This document shows, piece by piece, positions 12,767 to 25,200 of a stretch of 64,000 nucleotides of DNA. The position numbers and the translations under genes were made by a program. The first letter of the stretch is position 1. Every line of letters begins with the position of its first letter. The DNA is from Mesocentrotus franciscanus (taxonomy: Eukaryota; Echinodermata; Echinoidea; Camarodonta; Strongylocentrotidae). Where the stretch lies: assembly GCA_037976565.1 (NCBI GenBank), contig CP137684.1, forward strand, positions 22,267,733 to 22,331,732, given 5' to 3'. A model generated the notes under the pieces. The model did no database searches and was not told where the DNA came from. It was given only the letters and a program-made list of their open reading frames with translations.

Positions 12767-13285
12767 AATGATTTTGACCATGACTTATTCCTAACAGATC
12801 TAGATAATAGTATACATTCTCAGATTTTATTGAATAATAATTTGCGAGTGTTTGTTTTGCGTGACTGTGCATTATGGTTCAAGGCATGGCCACACAGAGA
12901 ATTTTTTATGTTGGGGACCGGGGGGAAATGCGATGAATTATTGATATTTTATTGCATTTTCTTTTCTTTGTTTAATTTGTGGGGGCTGCCCCCTACCCTA
13001 GCCCCGCTGCGTATAGTCATGATTCAGTGGCAAAGCAATGGCCTCTTAACTGTGAGGCCCCAGGATCAAAACCGTGTCGATGTGCTATATTAGTGCCCTT
13101 TTGTGAGGCATTAATCCTCATTACTGTCAGTTATGACTTGAGGACGTAGGTCCCCTAGTCGATAAGCATAGTAGCATACACATACTTTAGCAGCCACGCA
13201 AAACAAACACTCGCAAAATATTATTCAATAGAAACTGAGAATGTACACTTTTATTTAGATCTATTAGAAATAAATCATTTCAATG
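12767..13285. mobile_element. Long-arm inverted repeat with SINE between the arms
   Basis: The left arm (about 12794-12863, with ACATTCTCAG and TTGCGAGTGTTTGTTTTGCG) is matched inversely by the right arm (about 13197-13275, with CGCAAAACAAACACTCGCAA and CTGAGAATGTACA). The loop holds a tRNA-derived SINE at 13028-13205 and a short GC-rich block (CTGCCCCCTACCC). Confidence 0.7.
13028..13205 (+). mobile_element. tRNA-derived SINE (copy 2, decayed)
   Basis: It shares GAGGCATTAATCCTCATTAC, GTCGATGTGC and the TACACATAC-TTAGCAG end with the SINE at 6650-6860. The A box (GTGGCAAAGCAATGGCC) and B box (GGATCAAAACCG) are degenerate, so this copy is older. Confidence 0.65.
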
Positions 13286-13289
13286 GCAT

Positions 13290-16200
13290 TTGAAAGATAA
13301 TACTAATTTAGAACTTCTGTCAAAACGAAAGAGCTTGAAAATGTCTTTTTGTTGAAAAAATAACGACGATAAGTTGTCAAATCGACATACGTGATTGCAA
13401 TCACTTAAGTAAATAGTCTTATTTTCAGACCCTCGTACCGAATGGTCGCATGTTTTGTGCTGCCAAAGATCCAATAAGTTTAATTTTGGCCATTACAAGA
13501 AGTGGGTTATTGATGTAGACAAATGCTGCATGTACCTGTTACAGCTCATTTATGTATGGTATTACCAAAGAAAAAAAGAAGTCAGTCAGTCACTAAATAG
13601 TGTCTGCCAGTGAAGTCTATATAAAAGTAAACGGGTTTCCTTGCATAATTTGAATACTAGGACATTGCTAGCTTTTAGATTTCACAGATAGGACATACAT
13701 GACATATTCATGATTCCTGCAATGTTCTACAGAAATTGATATCGGCTGCAAACCATGCCAAATCTGAGATGCATGGCCCTATACCTGTTATCGGCGTCTG
13801 TTATATGGTGTAATAATGAAGCCCTAAACAAATTGCGGTTCAAAATGATCACGAAGTGCCTCAAAAGTAAAAACAATTGAGTGACCGGGTGTTACCATAC
13901 TCATTTTCCCCAATAGACTGTAGTGTTCTGAAAACCGTTGGGAAAAACGGTTTTTGAAATTTCGAATTCCAATCATACATATCTTGATAATCAGACGGGC
14001 GGTCGGCTTGTAAACGTCATGGGATTCCTGAGGGACTTTAAGGTTTATAATTATGATTGCAGCATGAGCTAAATCCAGGATTTTGTTTGGAATCTAAGAC
14101 AAAGATACCCAATCCCTTTAAAGTGTTTCAGACAATTGTGTATCTGAATTAAATTTCAATTTCCTTTTCAAAATCTAAGAAAAAGAACAACATCAAAACA
14201 ATAACAATCGAGAAAAAATGATGAGAGAGACAGAGAGCGAGAGGGGGGGGGGGTATAAAAAAAAGTGTATGCCTGATTTAACTTAGGAGCGTGAGGGAGA
14301 TTAAGTTTCGTAGAAAGATGTTGGGCGGGTAGAGGGCAGAGGGGATTACAGGGAGTGGGGTGCAACGTAAAAAATAACGCTCATGTTATTTAAGGTAATC
14401 CATTACTCAGAGCCTGAGACATATTTTATCCTTAAACCACGTGTAATTAGATAAAGAAAAATTTTTGAAAATAACAAGAAGACATTAATCTCATTTTGTC
14501 TGTAATACAAGAAGCTAGACGGTCGTCTGGCGATTGTTTTGACGGGAAGTGGTTGACACCCAAAAGGGAGACAAAATATCGTGACGTCATAATACAGAAG
14601 ACAGAATATATTGAGCGCCCAAAGTAAACAGAGTAATCAAACTGTGCTGATGTATAAACCTGATCGTTTTAAACCTAATGTCGCTTCCTGTATAATCATA
14701 CACAGGATGTATGGTGATATATTTACGAAGAAGATCTACATTCACCCATCCATCCATCTACATGGATCTCTTGGGACAGAATAATAGGCATTATGATTCT
14801 TTAATTTTAAAAAATCAATTAAAAAAGCTGGTCAGCCTCATCTTCTAAAAAGATTTAAGAACGACAACAAACTGAATATACCAAATAAGTCAGCAAACAT
14901 AAAAAACAGAACAAACAAAACAAAACAAAACATATGTGATTCAACATGAGAGAGTTACGAATTGATTAAAGTAAAGTTTCTGGGTCGTTCTAAATATTAA
15001 AAAGTAATAATAATAAATTTATTGCGAGCTCGTAGTTGACATACGACAGACGTGTGGTTGCCCTGGATCTATTAGATATCGATCTTCCCCGATCAATAGA
15101 GAAATAATCGTCATTAGCTCAAACGTAGGGTGAGCAAATCAATATGAGGGGTGTCGATTGATAGGTGCCAAAATATTTTCGGCAATGGATCAAAGCAACC
15201 AAGAGGTATAAGCGTGGGGCAGGTTGCACCCCCTCCCTTCCAAGTTATTAACTTTTTCAAGTCACCCTCAATAAAGATAACATTTCAGAGAATACAAGAG
15301 TGGTAATAAAATAATAACATGCTAAATGTTAGTCCTGACTCTTGCCAGCAGTGTAGGCCTACCAGACTGATATCATCTATTTTTAAACGAAATTTAGACA
15401 TTACCCCCAAAAAATCCAATGGTGAGGGATATCAACTTGTGAAAGTATTATGTTACCAGTAGGCAAATGCATTAATAAGCAACCAGGAAAGGTTCATGTA
15501 GACAGAAAATTCTTTATTTCCTGGTGATAGAAACATACATTTTATGAATATTGATGTCTCCAAACAACATTCATCATGAGAAACCCATTCCAATATTCTG
15601 TGTATTAAAGGAGATCTCCAAAAAACATAGTTCTCATTAGTAAATGAAAAACATATTGCTTTTGGTTCTTCATTTGACTCTCTTCCTTCTTTAATTAAAC
15701 CAACGGAATCCTCTCTGCGGGAAACTCAATTCAATGAAACAGAACATCACTGATGCAAAATTTGGTTCTCAAAATGACAGAAAATTTCCACTCCTGATCT
15801 CATACAAACTGTCTGTTTCTTAAAAACATAATATAAAAAAAGAAAAAAGATGCATGTGTTCAGAATTTCTCTCGTAATTTAGGTTAATAATTTTTTCAAG
15901 GTAAATAGAGGAAAATGTATATCATTATTTCCATTTGGTATCAAAAGATTTTGCTCCTTTCGGAAAATAGCTCTTCAAATGTTTTACATGTAGAGATATA
16001 AATAAAGAAAGAAATGGATGAAATCAATAAAACAAAATAGATACTGAGTATGAATCAGGAACAAACTGAAAGTTTCGTCTCCTACATGCTGCCATTTGGA
16101 CAAAACCGTCTTTCTCTTCAATGATACAGTATTTTATTACTTTACTTGCATTATGAAAAAACGCATCATCAACCCCACATAGTCATAGCTTTAAAAAATC

Positions 16201-16860
16201 ACTTCAGATTGAACTGGCCAAAAGTCATGTGATATTCTTGCTCAGATGATTTCCTTTACCTTTAAGAGTTCTTTATATTGAGGAATTGGTTGATAATTTT
16301 TTCTTGGCAATAATGCCCAAATTAAAAAAGTTAAACAAATACACGACTGTAACTCATAGCGCGTTTTGAAAAATGTTTTAGGAAATATCAGGAAATAAAA
16401 TGAGTGAAAAATAAAACAAATAAAAATACAATGACGTGAATTTTAAAAAGGGTGAACGAAAACAACATAACGACTAGTGAACTATCTTATAACTCTCCCA
16501 CTCTCTACTTCTTTTTTTGCACTTTTGCGCTTCGCGCTTAACATTTAGCTCTTTTTTTGGGTTTTGATGGAGAATTATTGGGGGGGGGGATGATTGTACA
16601 GGCCATCCCCACCTGAAATATTGGGGATATATCCCCCCCCCCGTGATCGATACCCCTGTATGAGACGTCAATTAATATCATTCAAATGAAAGGACAATAA
16701 AGGTAAGCCAATTTCGTATTCGTGTCGGTGGTAATTTAGATGTTATTGTTATTACTGTATTATGATTTTCTCATTTTATTCACAATCGTACCACCAAATG
16801 ACATTATTGGTGCTTCTCTCAGCATCAGGACTAGAAGTGGTAGTTGAATTAAAAGTAGTA
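13290..16860. other. Non-coding stretch, minor low-complexity tracts
   Basis: No gene recognised. There is a GA/G-run at 14222-14250. A homopolymer-rich repeat fragment at about 16500-16660 has G9 and C11 runs around CATCCCCACCTGAAATATTGG. The rest looks unique and AT-rich. Confidence 0.4.
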
Positions 16861-16861
16861 G

Positions 16862-17066
16862 TACACTCTAAAAGCTAAAGTGCTGTTTTTATCACTTGAA
16901 GGGCCATATACAACCCTTTTTGGGTGCTCGTTTTAGTGACTATACGTGCAGTGCTGCTTTAGCACCAGTCCAGGTGTTACCTGGTTCAGCACCCAAAGTT
17001 GCTACTAATTTTTACACGTTGAGTGCTGATGAACAGACATACGGGCTATTAACAGCACTTAGTGTA
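16862..17066. mobile_element. Short inverted-repeat element (TACACTCTAAAAGC...TGTA)
   Basis: The left end has TACACT with AAAGTGCTGTT 15 bases on, and it matches the right end AACAGCACTTAGTGTA in inverse. The interior has a smaller stem of GCACCAG/CTGGT type. A non-autonomous element is the simplest reading. Confidence 0.55.
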
Positions 17067-17698
17067 CGCATTACATGAGATTCATATATTATGTACAGTT
17101 CGTATCTACCGTGATTGAAAATGGTTAGTAGATCATGAGACATAGTAAATTAACAATAATTACACACTCACTGACCAATTTCTTAATCATTTTTCTTCTT
17201 GTTAATGGACCGGAGAGACAGGATATATTTTAAGGAATAGAATGGAAATAGAGTTTCATGACATGGTTTTGCTTACCAAACATTCCTTTAAACTTGCGGT
17301 TAGGCACATGATTATCTCAAAGATGTAACTAATACATGTGACCTACAATCGTCTCTTGTTTTGTTTATCATTGTGATTCTTGTTATCACCTGTATGACTA
17401 TTATTATGGCAAAACTATTTCCGTTCACATATATTTTACCATGATACATGTACTTTGTATATTGGCTTCCAAAAATTTGCTCTAGATAGTGTAATGTTTC
17501 AACAGTTTCTTGCAATGCAATGCAGTGTAAGATTGGTTATTTCTTTGTTCTTGTTTTGTTGTATGTAACGATACATGATATGATAATTCCGTTGCCCAGC
17601 AACGGGCCATTAAAGCGCAATACGCTATACGCATTGTTTGTATAAACAACTTTTATATATAAATAAATTTAAATCGGTCATAGTTAAGAAGTGAACTC

Positions 17699-17785
17699 AT
17701 ATGTATGTATGTAAGGGCGTGTGTACGTGTGTGTGCGTGTATGTGGGAGGGCGGGCGTGTGTGCGCGTGTGTGTGTGATGGTTGA
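17699..17785. repeat. GT-rich tract
   Basis: Imperfect GT/GTAT dinucleotide and tetranucleotide tract with GCGC interruptions. Confidence 0.8.
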
Positions 17786-17932
17786 TCAAGGTCCCCAAAT
17801 CTCATAATTTATGCACAGCATGCGTGGTATTGCAGGCGTTAATGTCGGAGAACATGCACAATCGTCTAAAGTCAAAGGGCAGTTTCTACGACTACATTGC
17901 CTTCATTTTATTGTTATACATCTAGGGCCCGT

Positions 17933-18084
17933 TGCATAAAACTTACCATTGATGGTAACTTTGCCATCAATGGCAACTACCATGGTAACAGGGCTCAACA
18001 GCCAATCAAAATCAAGGTTACCATGGTAGTTACCATTGATGGCAAAGTTACCATCAATGGTAAGTTTTATGCAACGGGGCCCTA
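17933..18084. mobile_element. Near-perfect palindromic MITE (152 bp)
   Basis: TAGGGCCCGTTGCATAAAAC at the left pairs with GTTTTATGCAACGGGGCCCTA at the right. Inside, CTTACCATTGATGGTAAC and TGCCATCAATGG words repeat in alternating orientation, so the entire element folds on itself. The loop is CAGGGCTCAACAGCC. Confidence 0.85.
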
Positions 18085-18243
18085 GAACCGCAATGCGTAA
18101 CACTTTTTTTAAAGACAATTCCACCCTATAATCATGCTTATATTCGTCCTAGAAGGGTAGTGCTAAAAGGATCCATATATCAAGGGTACTTGATATAGGT
18201 TCATTTTTTTAATAACTCACTCTAAGAGGATCACAATCCTTAA

Positions 18244-18601
18244 TAAAGCCCCTCCAAAGTGTTGGGAGCCCCAAAAATGTTATGGCAAAATTTCATTTAA
18301 ATTGTATCATAATGTGAAAGAGGATGTCATTTATAAAGACACATTTCTGCAAGGATTTTCAAAACAAATGTGTGTGATGTCAAATATTGATGAAAGAATA
18401 CAAAATTTAGCTTTTCTGCGTACAACAGAAAACCAAAATTATGTATTCCTTTATCAATATTCGTCTTCAAACACATTTTTTTTTTGGGGGAATCTTTGCA
18501 GAAGTGTGTCTTAACTGACATCCTCTTTCACATTATAATACAAAAAAATGAAATTTTGCCATCGAATTTCTGGGGGCTCCCAACACTTTAGAGGGGCTTT
18601 A
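18244..18601. mobile_element. Palindromic MITE with about 90-bp arms (358 bp)
   Basis: The left arm starts TAAAGCCCCTCCAAAGTGTT and continues through GCAAAATTTCAT and GTGAAAGAGGATGTCA. The right arm mirrors it through TGACATCCTCTTTCAC and ATGAAATTTTGCCAT to AACACTTTAGAGGGGCTTTA. The flanks are rich in TTAA (CTTAA and ATTAA), so the exact target duplication is unclear. Confidence 0.8.
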
Positions 18602-18889
18602 ATTAAGAGGCCTTTAAATCTATATTTGCTTCACAAACAAAAAGAAGAAAGGAAGTAATTATGTTGATCTCTTTAACAGACTCTGCCTAAGTGATTCACA
18701 CGGTCGGTTAGGGGTTTCACTTTAATTGTTACAAGTTAGCAAGCTGTCACATCCATCCAGAGAGTTTGGGTCACCAAGGCAGCAAGCAATTCAGATAATA
18801 ATACTTTGATAATTAATTACTTTCCTTCCTGATCTTTACGCTCTCAATACTCAGGATTTCTTGTTCGTCCTATAGGCTAAATACTAAGG

Positions 18890-19175
18890 GGGGGGGGAGA
18901 ACCTTTACTCATGCAGGGTCTCCGTTGTGGAATACTCTCATTATAGCTGATTCATTATAGCAGATTAGTTGAAGTGTTCAAAAATAATCTTGAAATGTAT
19001 CTGTTTGATTCGGCGAATGATTAATTGCTCTCTTTCCTTTTCGTATGTGCTATCCTACTCCTGTTCTTTGTTAATATTGCAGATGTTTTTATGTGATTTA
19101 ATTTTTATGCATTAGTGCGCCTTGAGCATTTGATGTCAATTGGAGTTGGCGCCTTGCAAATCTCATATATCATTA
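18890..19175 (+). pseudogene. Degenerate LINE reverse-transcriptase C-terminus and 3' tail
   Basis: One frame reads THAGSPLWNTL. After a shift, another reads LVEVFKNNLEMYLFDSAND followed by a stop. The pattern LWNTL, then VFKxxLKxYLF, then stop is the usual C-terminus of CR1/L2-like LINE polyproteins. A GCGCCTTGAGCA-type 3' UTR follows. It is frameshifted and so inactive. Confidence 0.6.
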
Positions 19176-19704
19176 TCAAAAATTAGTATAAATACTTGTA
19201 ATAATTGTGAATAATTCTTTATAGTAAGTTATCTTTCAAATATTTGACACGACATTGGAAGAGTTACAGGTATATACTGTATATATTATGAGCTATAAAC
19301 ACTACCCAAGTTACACTTCATTCCTGATCAATAATTATCCATCTAAACTTCCAAAGGCATTATATTAGTTTTCCCTGTTCCTTAGATTTATGTGTCAAGT
19401 ATCGATTTTTAGGGAATAAGCCAACCAGTATCTTGTTTTATGACTGTGCGGTCAAGGCGATATAATACAGGTTTCGAGATGCAAGAAGGATGTGCTTTAA
19501 TATGACAAACAAACCAATATCATATGCCGCTAGAATCCTGAAGGTACTACACGCACAAAATAACAAAAAAAAGATATCGATCAAGATTCCTAAAGATGAA
19601 TACATTTTTGAAATAACAATATAAGGAGAGAAAGAATGTGCGTCTCTTTTTCTTCGTTCCTTCTTACTGCCTTCCCTGTGTGGAAAATAACTGCAGAGAA
19701 AAAC

Positions 19705-19776
19705 TGTCTCCGCCGGGAATCGAACCCGGGTCTTTGGCTTTGTACGCCAAATGCTGTAACCACTAGCCAAGGAGAT
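19705..19776 (-). tRNA. tRNA-like gene, anticodon loop reads ACA; possibly a pseudogene
   Basis: The minus strand folds as a cloverleaf of 72 nt. It has an A box (TGGCTAGTGGTTA) and a perfect B box (GGTTCGATTCC). The T arm is CCGGG/CCCGG. The anticodon stem is TTGGC/GCCAA around the loop GTACAAA, which has U33 and reads ACA at 34-36. The D stem is GCT/AGC. A T5 run (19699-19703) lies just past the 3' end and would terminate Pol III. The acceptor stem has mismatches at pairs 1-72 and 7-66. An A34 anticodon for Cys is abnormal, and base 32 is a purine. It could be a tRNA-derived repeat or a decayed tRNA. Confidence 0.6.
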
Positions 19777-20379
19777 GGGCTGAGTGGTTTTCGGATACAC
19801 CAGATACAATCCCTAACAGACATCCTCTCAAACCTCTCAGCCGTTAATTTATTCCTTACATTAAAGGGGCATAGAAATATATACATATATATACACACAT
19901 ATATTTATGTATATACCCGATTTTTATTTTTGTTTAAACCCAGGAAGATCATAATGCATTATTTACTGCCAATTTTTAGTTTATTGTCCGAATTTTCAGA
20001 CAGCAAACTCGTTCCTCCCTTGGTAGATGATACATAATAGTGGACCTCTGCACACTCATGTTGGGACTTTAATACGTGAAAATATGAGGGCTACGAAGCC
20101 TTTATTCAATATCATCAGTATTTTCCCCATTTGAATTCCGTGCCAAGCTTACATTTATATTATCTCGTGGTATCTAGTGAATCCTGCTCAATTCCGGTAT
20201 GTATCTTAATATCCGCCTCAGCAATTAGATCCTCCTATCCTATTTTACAAAGGCGTTTATCTTTTTAGGAATACAAGTATGCTCCATTAATTTCTTTTGT
20301 ATATATATATATTTTTTTGTTCAACGAATGATATATGTTTTCATTACTTTACTTTCCTTTTCTTTTATTTATTTATTTT

Positions 20380-20450
20380 CTTTCCTTTCCTATCCTTTCC
20401 TTTCCTTTCTTTCCTTTCCTTTCCCTTTCTTTTCTTTTCATTTCTTTTCT
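20380..20450. repeat. (TTTCC)n tract
   Basis: Imperfect pyrimidine pentanucleotide repeat. Confidence 0.85.
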
Positions 20451-20689
20451 TATTCATAAGTGAGAAATTTACTTAACTTGATTTTCGGCATTTCGTGAAC
20501 ATTTCTAGACCTTGACAGAAATTTCTATACAACACAGCAAGATTTACCTGAGAAATTAAAATTTTAAAAAGTCTTACTCATCGTTCTATTTAGGTTACGT
20601 TGTCGCGATCGTGAAAAAATGTTCGGATAGATTGGTGTGATAAAGCGAAAGAAAGAGAGAAAGAGTCCGAGAAGGAAAAAAAGAGAGGG

Positions 20690-20780
20690 AGATAGAGAGA
20701 GAAGAGAGTGGGGTGGGAGCGCTGTCACACATACACGCGCATGCGCAGTTCCGGGTGGTTTTCCCCAGCTAAAGGGTGTT
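20690..20780 (+). promoter_or_regulatory. Candidate core promoter with NRF-1 and ETS sites
   Basis: CGCGCATGCGCA at 20736-20747 matches the full NRF-1 consensus. TTCCGG two bases later matches an ETS core. This is the only CpG-containing patch with paired promoter motifs upstream of the receptor's first coding exon. Transcription would start downstream of it, giving a leader of up to 1.4 kb or one containing an intron. Transcript support cannot be seen from the sequence. Confidence 0.35.
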
Positions 20781-22174
20781 TGAAAGCATGCGTGTCAAGT
20801 ATTGATGAAGATATGATGTCATCGTTCGAATAGAGGCGAGAGATTAAAGTGTTTGTGGTTTATTCGCTCTTACGTTAGTCAGTTAACTATCGTGATGTTA
20901 GGAAGGGGCTTTAGGAGCTGCAATGTAAGAACTTCAGTAGCTGGATAAGATCAAGTTCTTCAATACAATAGCTATAGCTTCATAAAACCTAGACACTCCA
21001 TCATTCACGGTTGTCTATAATAGCGAAGAAGGCTCTGTCACGGGTTCTTCTCCTCGAGTGTCGTTTTGCCAAATCTGTCCTTGGTTTTCCGCCTGCGCCA
21101 TTTGAGTAATCATCTAAATAAGGAAAAAGTTTCACTCCAGAATTTCATACGGCATTGATTGTATTAGTGCTTTTGTCATTATCATCAGCCTAAGGATTTG
21201 TGAATGTACATCGGAGTCTATTTCGAAACATCAAGAGCGGGAAAATTTCTTCGTTCGCTGTCTGCATTTTGTTTTATTCAAACCCACTGCTCCACTTGTC
21301 ATACTTGTATCATCGGGGAATTTCGTGAGCTCTTTCACTAATCGGAACAAGTCTCATATCACATTGAATTGATTGATACTGGGATGTGATTGTGCGAAAC
21401 TTACTGGACTCAACCTTGCCTATTGAAATATTTTTTTTAAAGATTTCATAAACTTGGAACATTTTGATAGCATGTTTAGTGTCAAACAGATCATTTTAAT
21501 CATCAGTGTATATGTTTCATTCGAACTTTGCTTCGGACTTGGAACATACCGACTAAACCAAAGCTTAAAAGCTCATTAAAGCAGAATTACACTTGTATTT
21601 AATCTATGTAATTAGGGTCATCTCTCATGCAATGAGGTCTCTGTCCTGCGAGAGTTTTCTTTTAAAATAAAATTTTTGTTCTCTCTCTCAATCTTTCGGG
21701 GATCTAATTTCTCCAGTGCTGCTTCCTTCCGCTCTCAAGCAGAATATAACTTTCATGAACTGATCGCATTTCAGATTTGGGCTTGAGCGAGACATAGTCA
21801 ATCATGAGTTCGACAGGCAGCGGAAATCATTCGTCATTCTATCGTTAAACGACAAATATAGTATCTCCGTATTACGTGCCAGTCAATGTCAATTCAACGA
21901 TACAGGCTCGGACAAGTTTATAAAAAGGCTAAACTATAGCTGTTAGAACTTTGATGGATCGTTACTGTACCACATAAACATGAACCAGTGCAACATTTAC
22001 ATTGGATATATTTCATTTGAATATTGCGGTCTGAAAATTCGTATTTGAATTGAATTAACTACACGCGTCTTCAATAGCCTATTTCTGCGTTGATCTGGAC
22101 AAGGACATAATATCTGCTGACTTTTTATTCAACGTTGATGTCAAGACAGTATTTATCTAGAATTTTGAGTCATC
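20781..22174 (+). other. Probable 5' leader region of the receptor gene
   Basis: No repeat array or recognised element lies here, unlike the flanks. It precedes the inferred start codon at 22175. An in-frame TGA at 22166-22168 closes the frame immediately upstream, so translation cannot start earlier in this exon. Confidence 0.35.
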
Positions 22175-22204
22175 ATGCAGTACCACACGCACTCCTCATA
22201 TCTG
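22175..22204 (+). CDS. Exon 1 (coding): start and N-terminal part of signal peptide
   Basis: ATG CAG TAC begins ten codons (MQYHTHSSYL) that end at a consensus GTAAGT donor in phase 0. The ATG has A at -3 and an in-frame TGA nine bases upstream. Joined to 32891-32936, it makes a hydrophobic signal peptide (SYLITIFLVVCG core). The link across a 10.7-kb intron is inferred from phase and from the sense of the joined peptide, not from a transcript. Confidence 0.55.
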
Positions 22205-25200
22205 GTAAGTAATTTGCACCAGTTTATGGGCATAATTTTAGAGTGTTTTTTAATGTCTTACCAAAAAAACTCGATATTATATTACATATTTCCTAAGTGA
22301 AGTTGTCATGTTTGTGCATGTATTTGCTTATCTATTCTGAAGAGCGCTTTCATGAGTTTAGATTTGGATATAGCGCTTTAGAAGAAACATTGAGGCATAT
22401 TCTTATTATCCTCATTGGCGGATCCAGGGGCAAAAAAATTAGTACTCACTACCCCCACTGAGCGAATTTTCGGCCTGCGATTTTCAAATTTGCGGGATAA
22501 AAAAATTGTGCCCCGTCTAAGAAAACCTGGATCCGCGCCTGATCCTTATCATCATTATTATAAATCATTTTCATCATCATTAATATTGTTATTATTTATA
22601 TTATTGTTATCATTATTATCATTATTACTATTATTATTATTATTATCATTGTTATTATTATCATCTCTTCTTATTATTATTATTGCATAACTGTATTATG
22701 CTGTTCATTACCATGCACTAAATTGTTTTACTTTTACTTCATTTTTCATTTTTGTCGATGGTCAACACGATTGCAAACACTTTCGAAAAATCAACTCAAG
22801 GTCACTTTTAATACCCTTTTGTATGTCCCATAAAAATCCTGTTCGGATTAGGTAATACATAATTGCAATGTTCGCGCATTTCTAAGGGGATGGACAAGAC
22901 CATTGGAGTTGTCTTAAGTTGATTTTTCGAAATTAATTGTTGGTCATTGATTCAAGAACATCTGTAACGGTTATAAGGGAAATACTCTTCGATTTCAACT
23001 TGAAATTGCATACAAATATAGGCCAACATAACTCTAGGGTGGCGATTTCTTGTTATGACGTGGGGGGTATTTGAGGAAGCTCAGCGATAGGGCAAGGAAA
23101 TGGTATGTCAGTATACACCCCACCTCTCCCTAATGTAAGAGGATACATTTTTGTTTGATAGAAATACACATCAGTACTAATACTGCTCTTCCTGCGGGTC
23201 CTGCGATTAATATGACTCCAGACTTGTCAGATACGAATTCTTTTAAATACCCGAGTCGAGAGGGACCAAGTTAGTGTGGGCAAAGCATAGTTTCCAAGGA
23301 TGTAAGCATCGAGCAAGGTTCGAACCTTGGACCTCCCGTATGAGAGTCACGAGTCTTAGCACGGTGCTCCTATCAAGGTCACGTTGCGACCGAGTGAGCA
23401 GGGTTTACAATTTGTAGTTTGAAAAGATGGCAAAGACGACCCAAAGTCAGGTGCAAGTAGTTTCTAATTGTCTCCTATCAATACAATCTGACAGTGTGTT
23501 TTTAGATAGACTATTAAAGTGGACATCACCCTTGCGATCATTACTCGGGTCCAAAATGATAACAAACATGATAGTATTATGAAAGTAAACATTCCATTTT
23601 TCGCTCAACTGATTGAGAAAAGATAGCATTCACGGGATCGATTTATGGATTGTTTTTGCCCTAGTTAAACATCCAATACCTTAATTTTATCCTGGGAATG
23701 GCTTTTCTTATGAGTCATTACAATCGTGTTTCACTTTAAGATCCTTAATAATAATATGATGAGGAGTGGGGTCGAGGGGCGCATTCTACAGTAAATAAGT
23801 TTATCTTCTTTCACTTTTATTTACTACAGGATGTGATTACAATGATGGTGTTCCTATACCAGCATATTCATGACATCATAAGTCATCAATCATTTTCAGT
23901 GTTAAAATTCTCAGGCAAAAAGGATGGAAGTATTAAGTCAAGGTTAATTCCATAATTCAACATACAAATTGCTATTGTTACTATACTTGTCATCTTTAGC
24001 ATATCAAGAACATTATAAACCAGCAATCATTTACAATGTTAAGCTGACATCATAAACTCTAAGTCAACGAGAGACTGTGTATTAATAATTAGCTACAGTT
24101 CTTTATTTAGAATCTCCAGATTAATACAAGCATTGCTAAAGATAACGAGGCTTATTTTTGACATTCTAATTACAGTTTCACATTTCGCAATCCCCTAGCG
24201 GAGATTATTAAGCGTGTTCGGTTTCAACACGGAATTTATAATGATAAATTTCCCGCGGTTTCAAACTACAAGCCACGATATATACATGCATGTGCGATAA
24301 GACAAAAAAATTGTGATGTCACTGTTGTAATAAATGGCAATGGTTTTCACATATAGGTTTTGCCGCAGTGTAATCTATTCACTTTTAGAATTTGACTGAT
24401 TTATACGCAGCAATTTATTGAAATAAAACTTTATATATGACAAATAAAAGCCTTTCGGCTTGCCATCAGCAGCAGTATAACTGCGTAATAAGCATTTTGT
24501 TTCCAAAAGGATATTGCAATAAAAAAATTAAACAAATAAAAGTTGAGGGATTATTACACTTTCTTAATATAAAGGGTTGACCTGATTGGTGAAATTAAGA
24601 TTTTACAAGCGTCCATAGATGATTGCGTGATGAGCGCAGCAAGCTTCATTATTCAGTTTGACGTGACGTACTTTAATTGCCATGGTAACAGTGTTTTACC
24701 GACAATATGTTATTGTATATTATATATCCCAAAGCATATTATTGTATATTATTAGATACAATATAATATTTCTACAGTGTTTAGTGTTTAGTTTTCAAAC
24801 AAGGAGAGAAAACATGATTAGAAAACGCATTTACCCTATAGTTATGAAATGTAGGAATTAGATTGAGCCAAGCCGGTGTTTTTACTGCCCTTCTTCCTCT
24901 AAAAAATTTCGTAAAATATATCATGAAAATAAATATGCAGACATCCAGGAAAACAGCAAGACATATTACTATGAAAGAAGTGTGTGCGTGTGTGTGTGTG
25001 TATGTGGGTGTGTGTGTGAGAGAGAGAGAGAGAGGGGGTAGAGAGAGAGAGAAAGGTAGAGAGAGCTTGAGAAAGAGAGTGAGAGAAAGCTAGAGGGAGA
25101 GAGAGAGAGAGAGAGAGAGTGAGTGAGAGAGATAGAGATAGATAGATAGATAGAGAGAGGGAGAGAGAGAGAGAGGTAAAGAGAGAGAGAGAGAGTGAGT

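Noticed and set aside
19436..20037. Plus and minus open frames around 19590-20037
   Set aside because: They read through a tRNA-like gene. Peptides such as RRESNPG are the usual by-product of translating an inverted B box.
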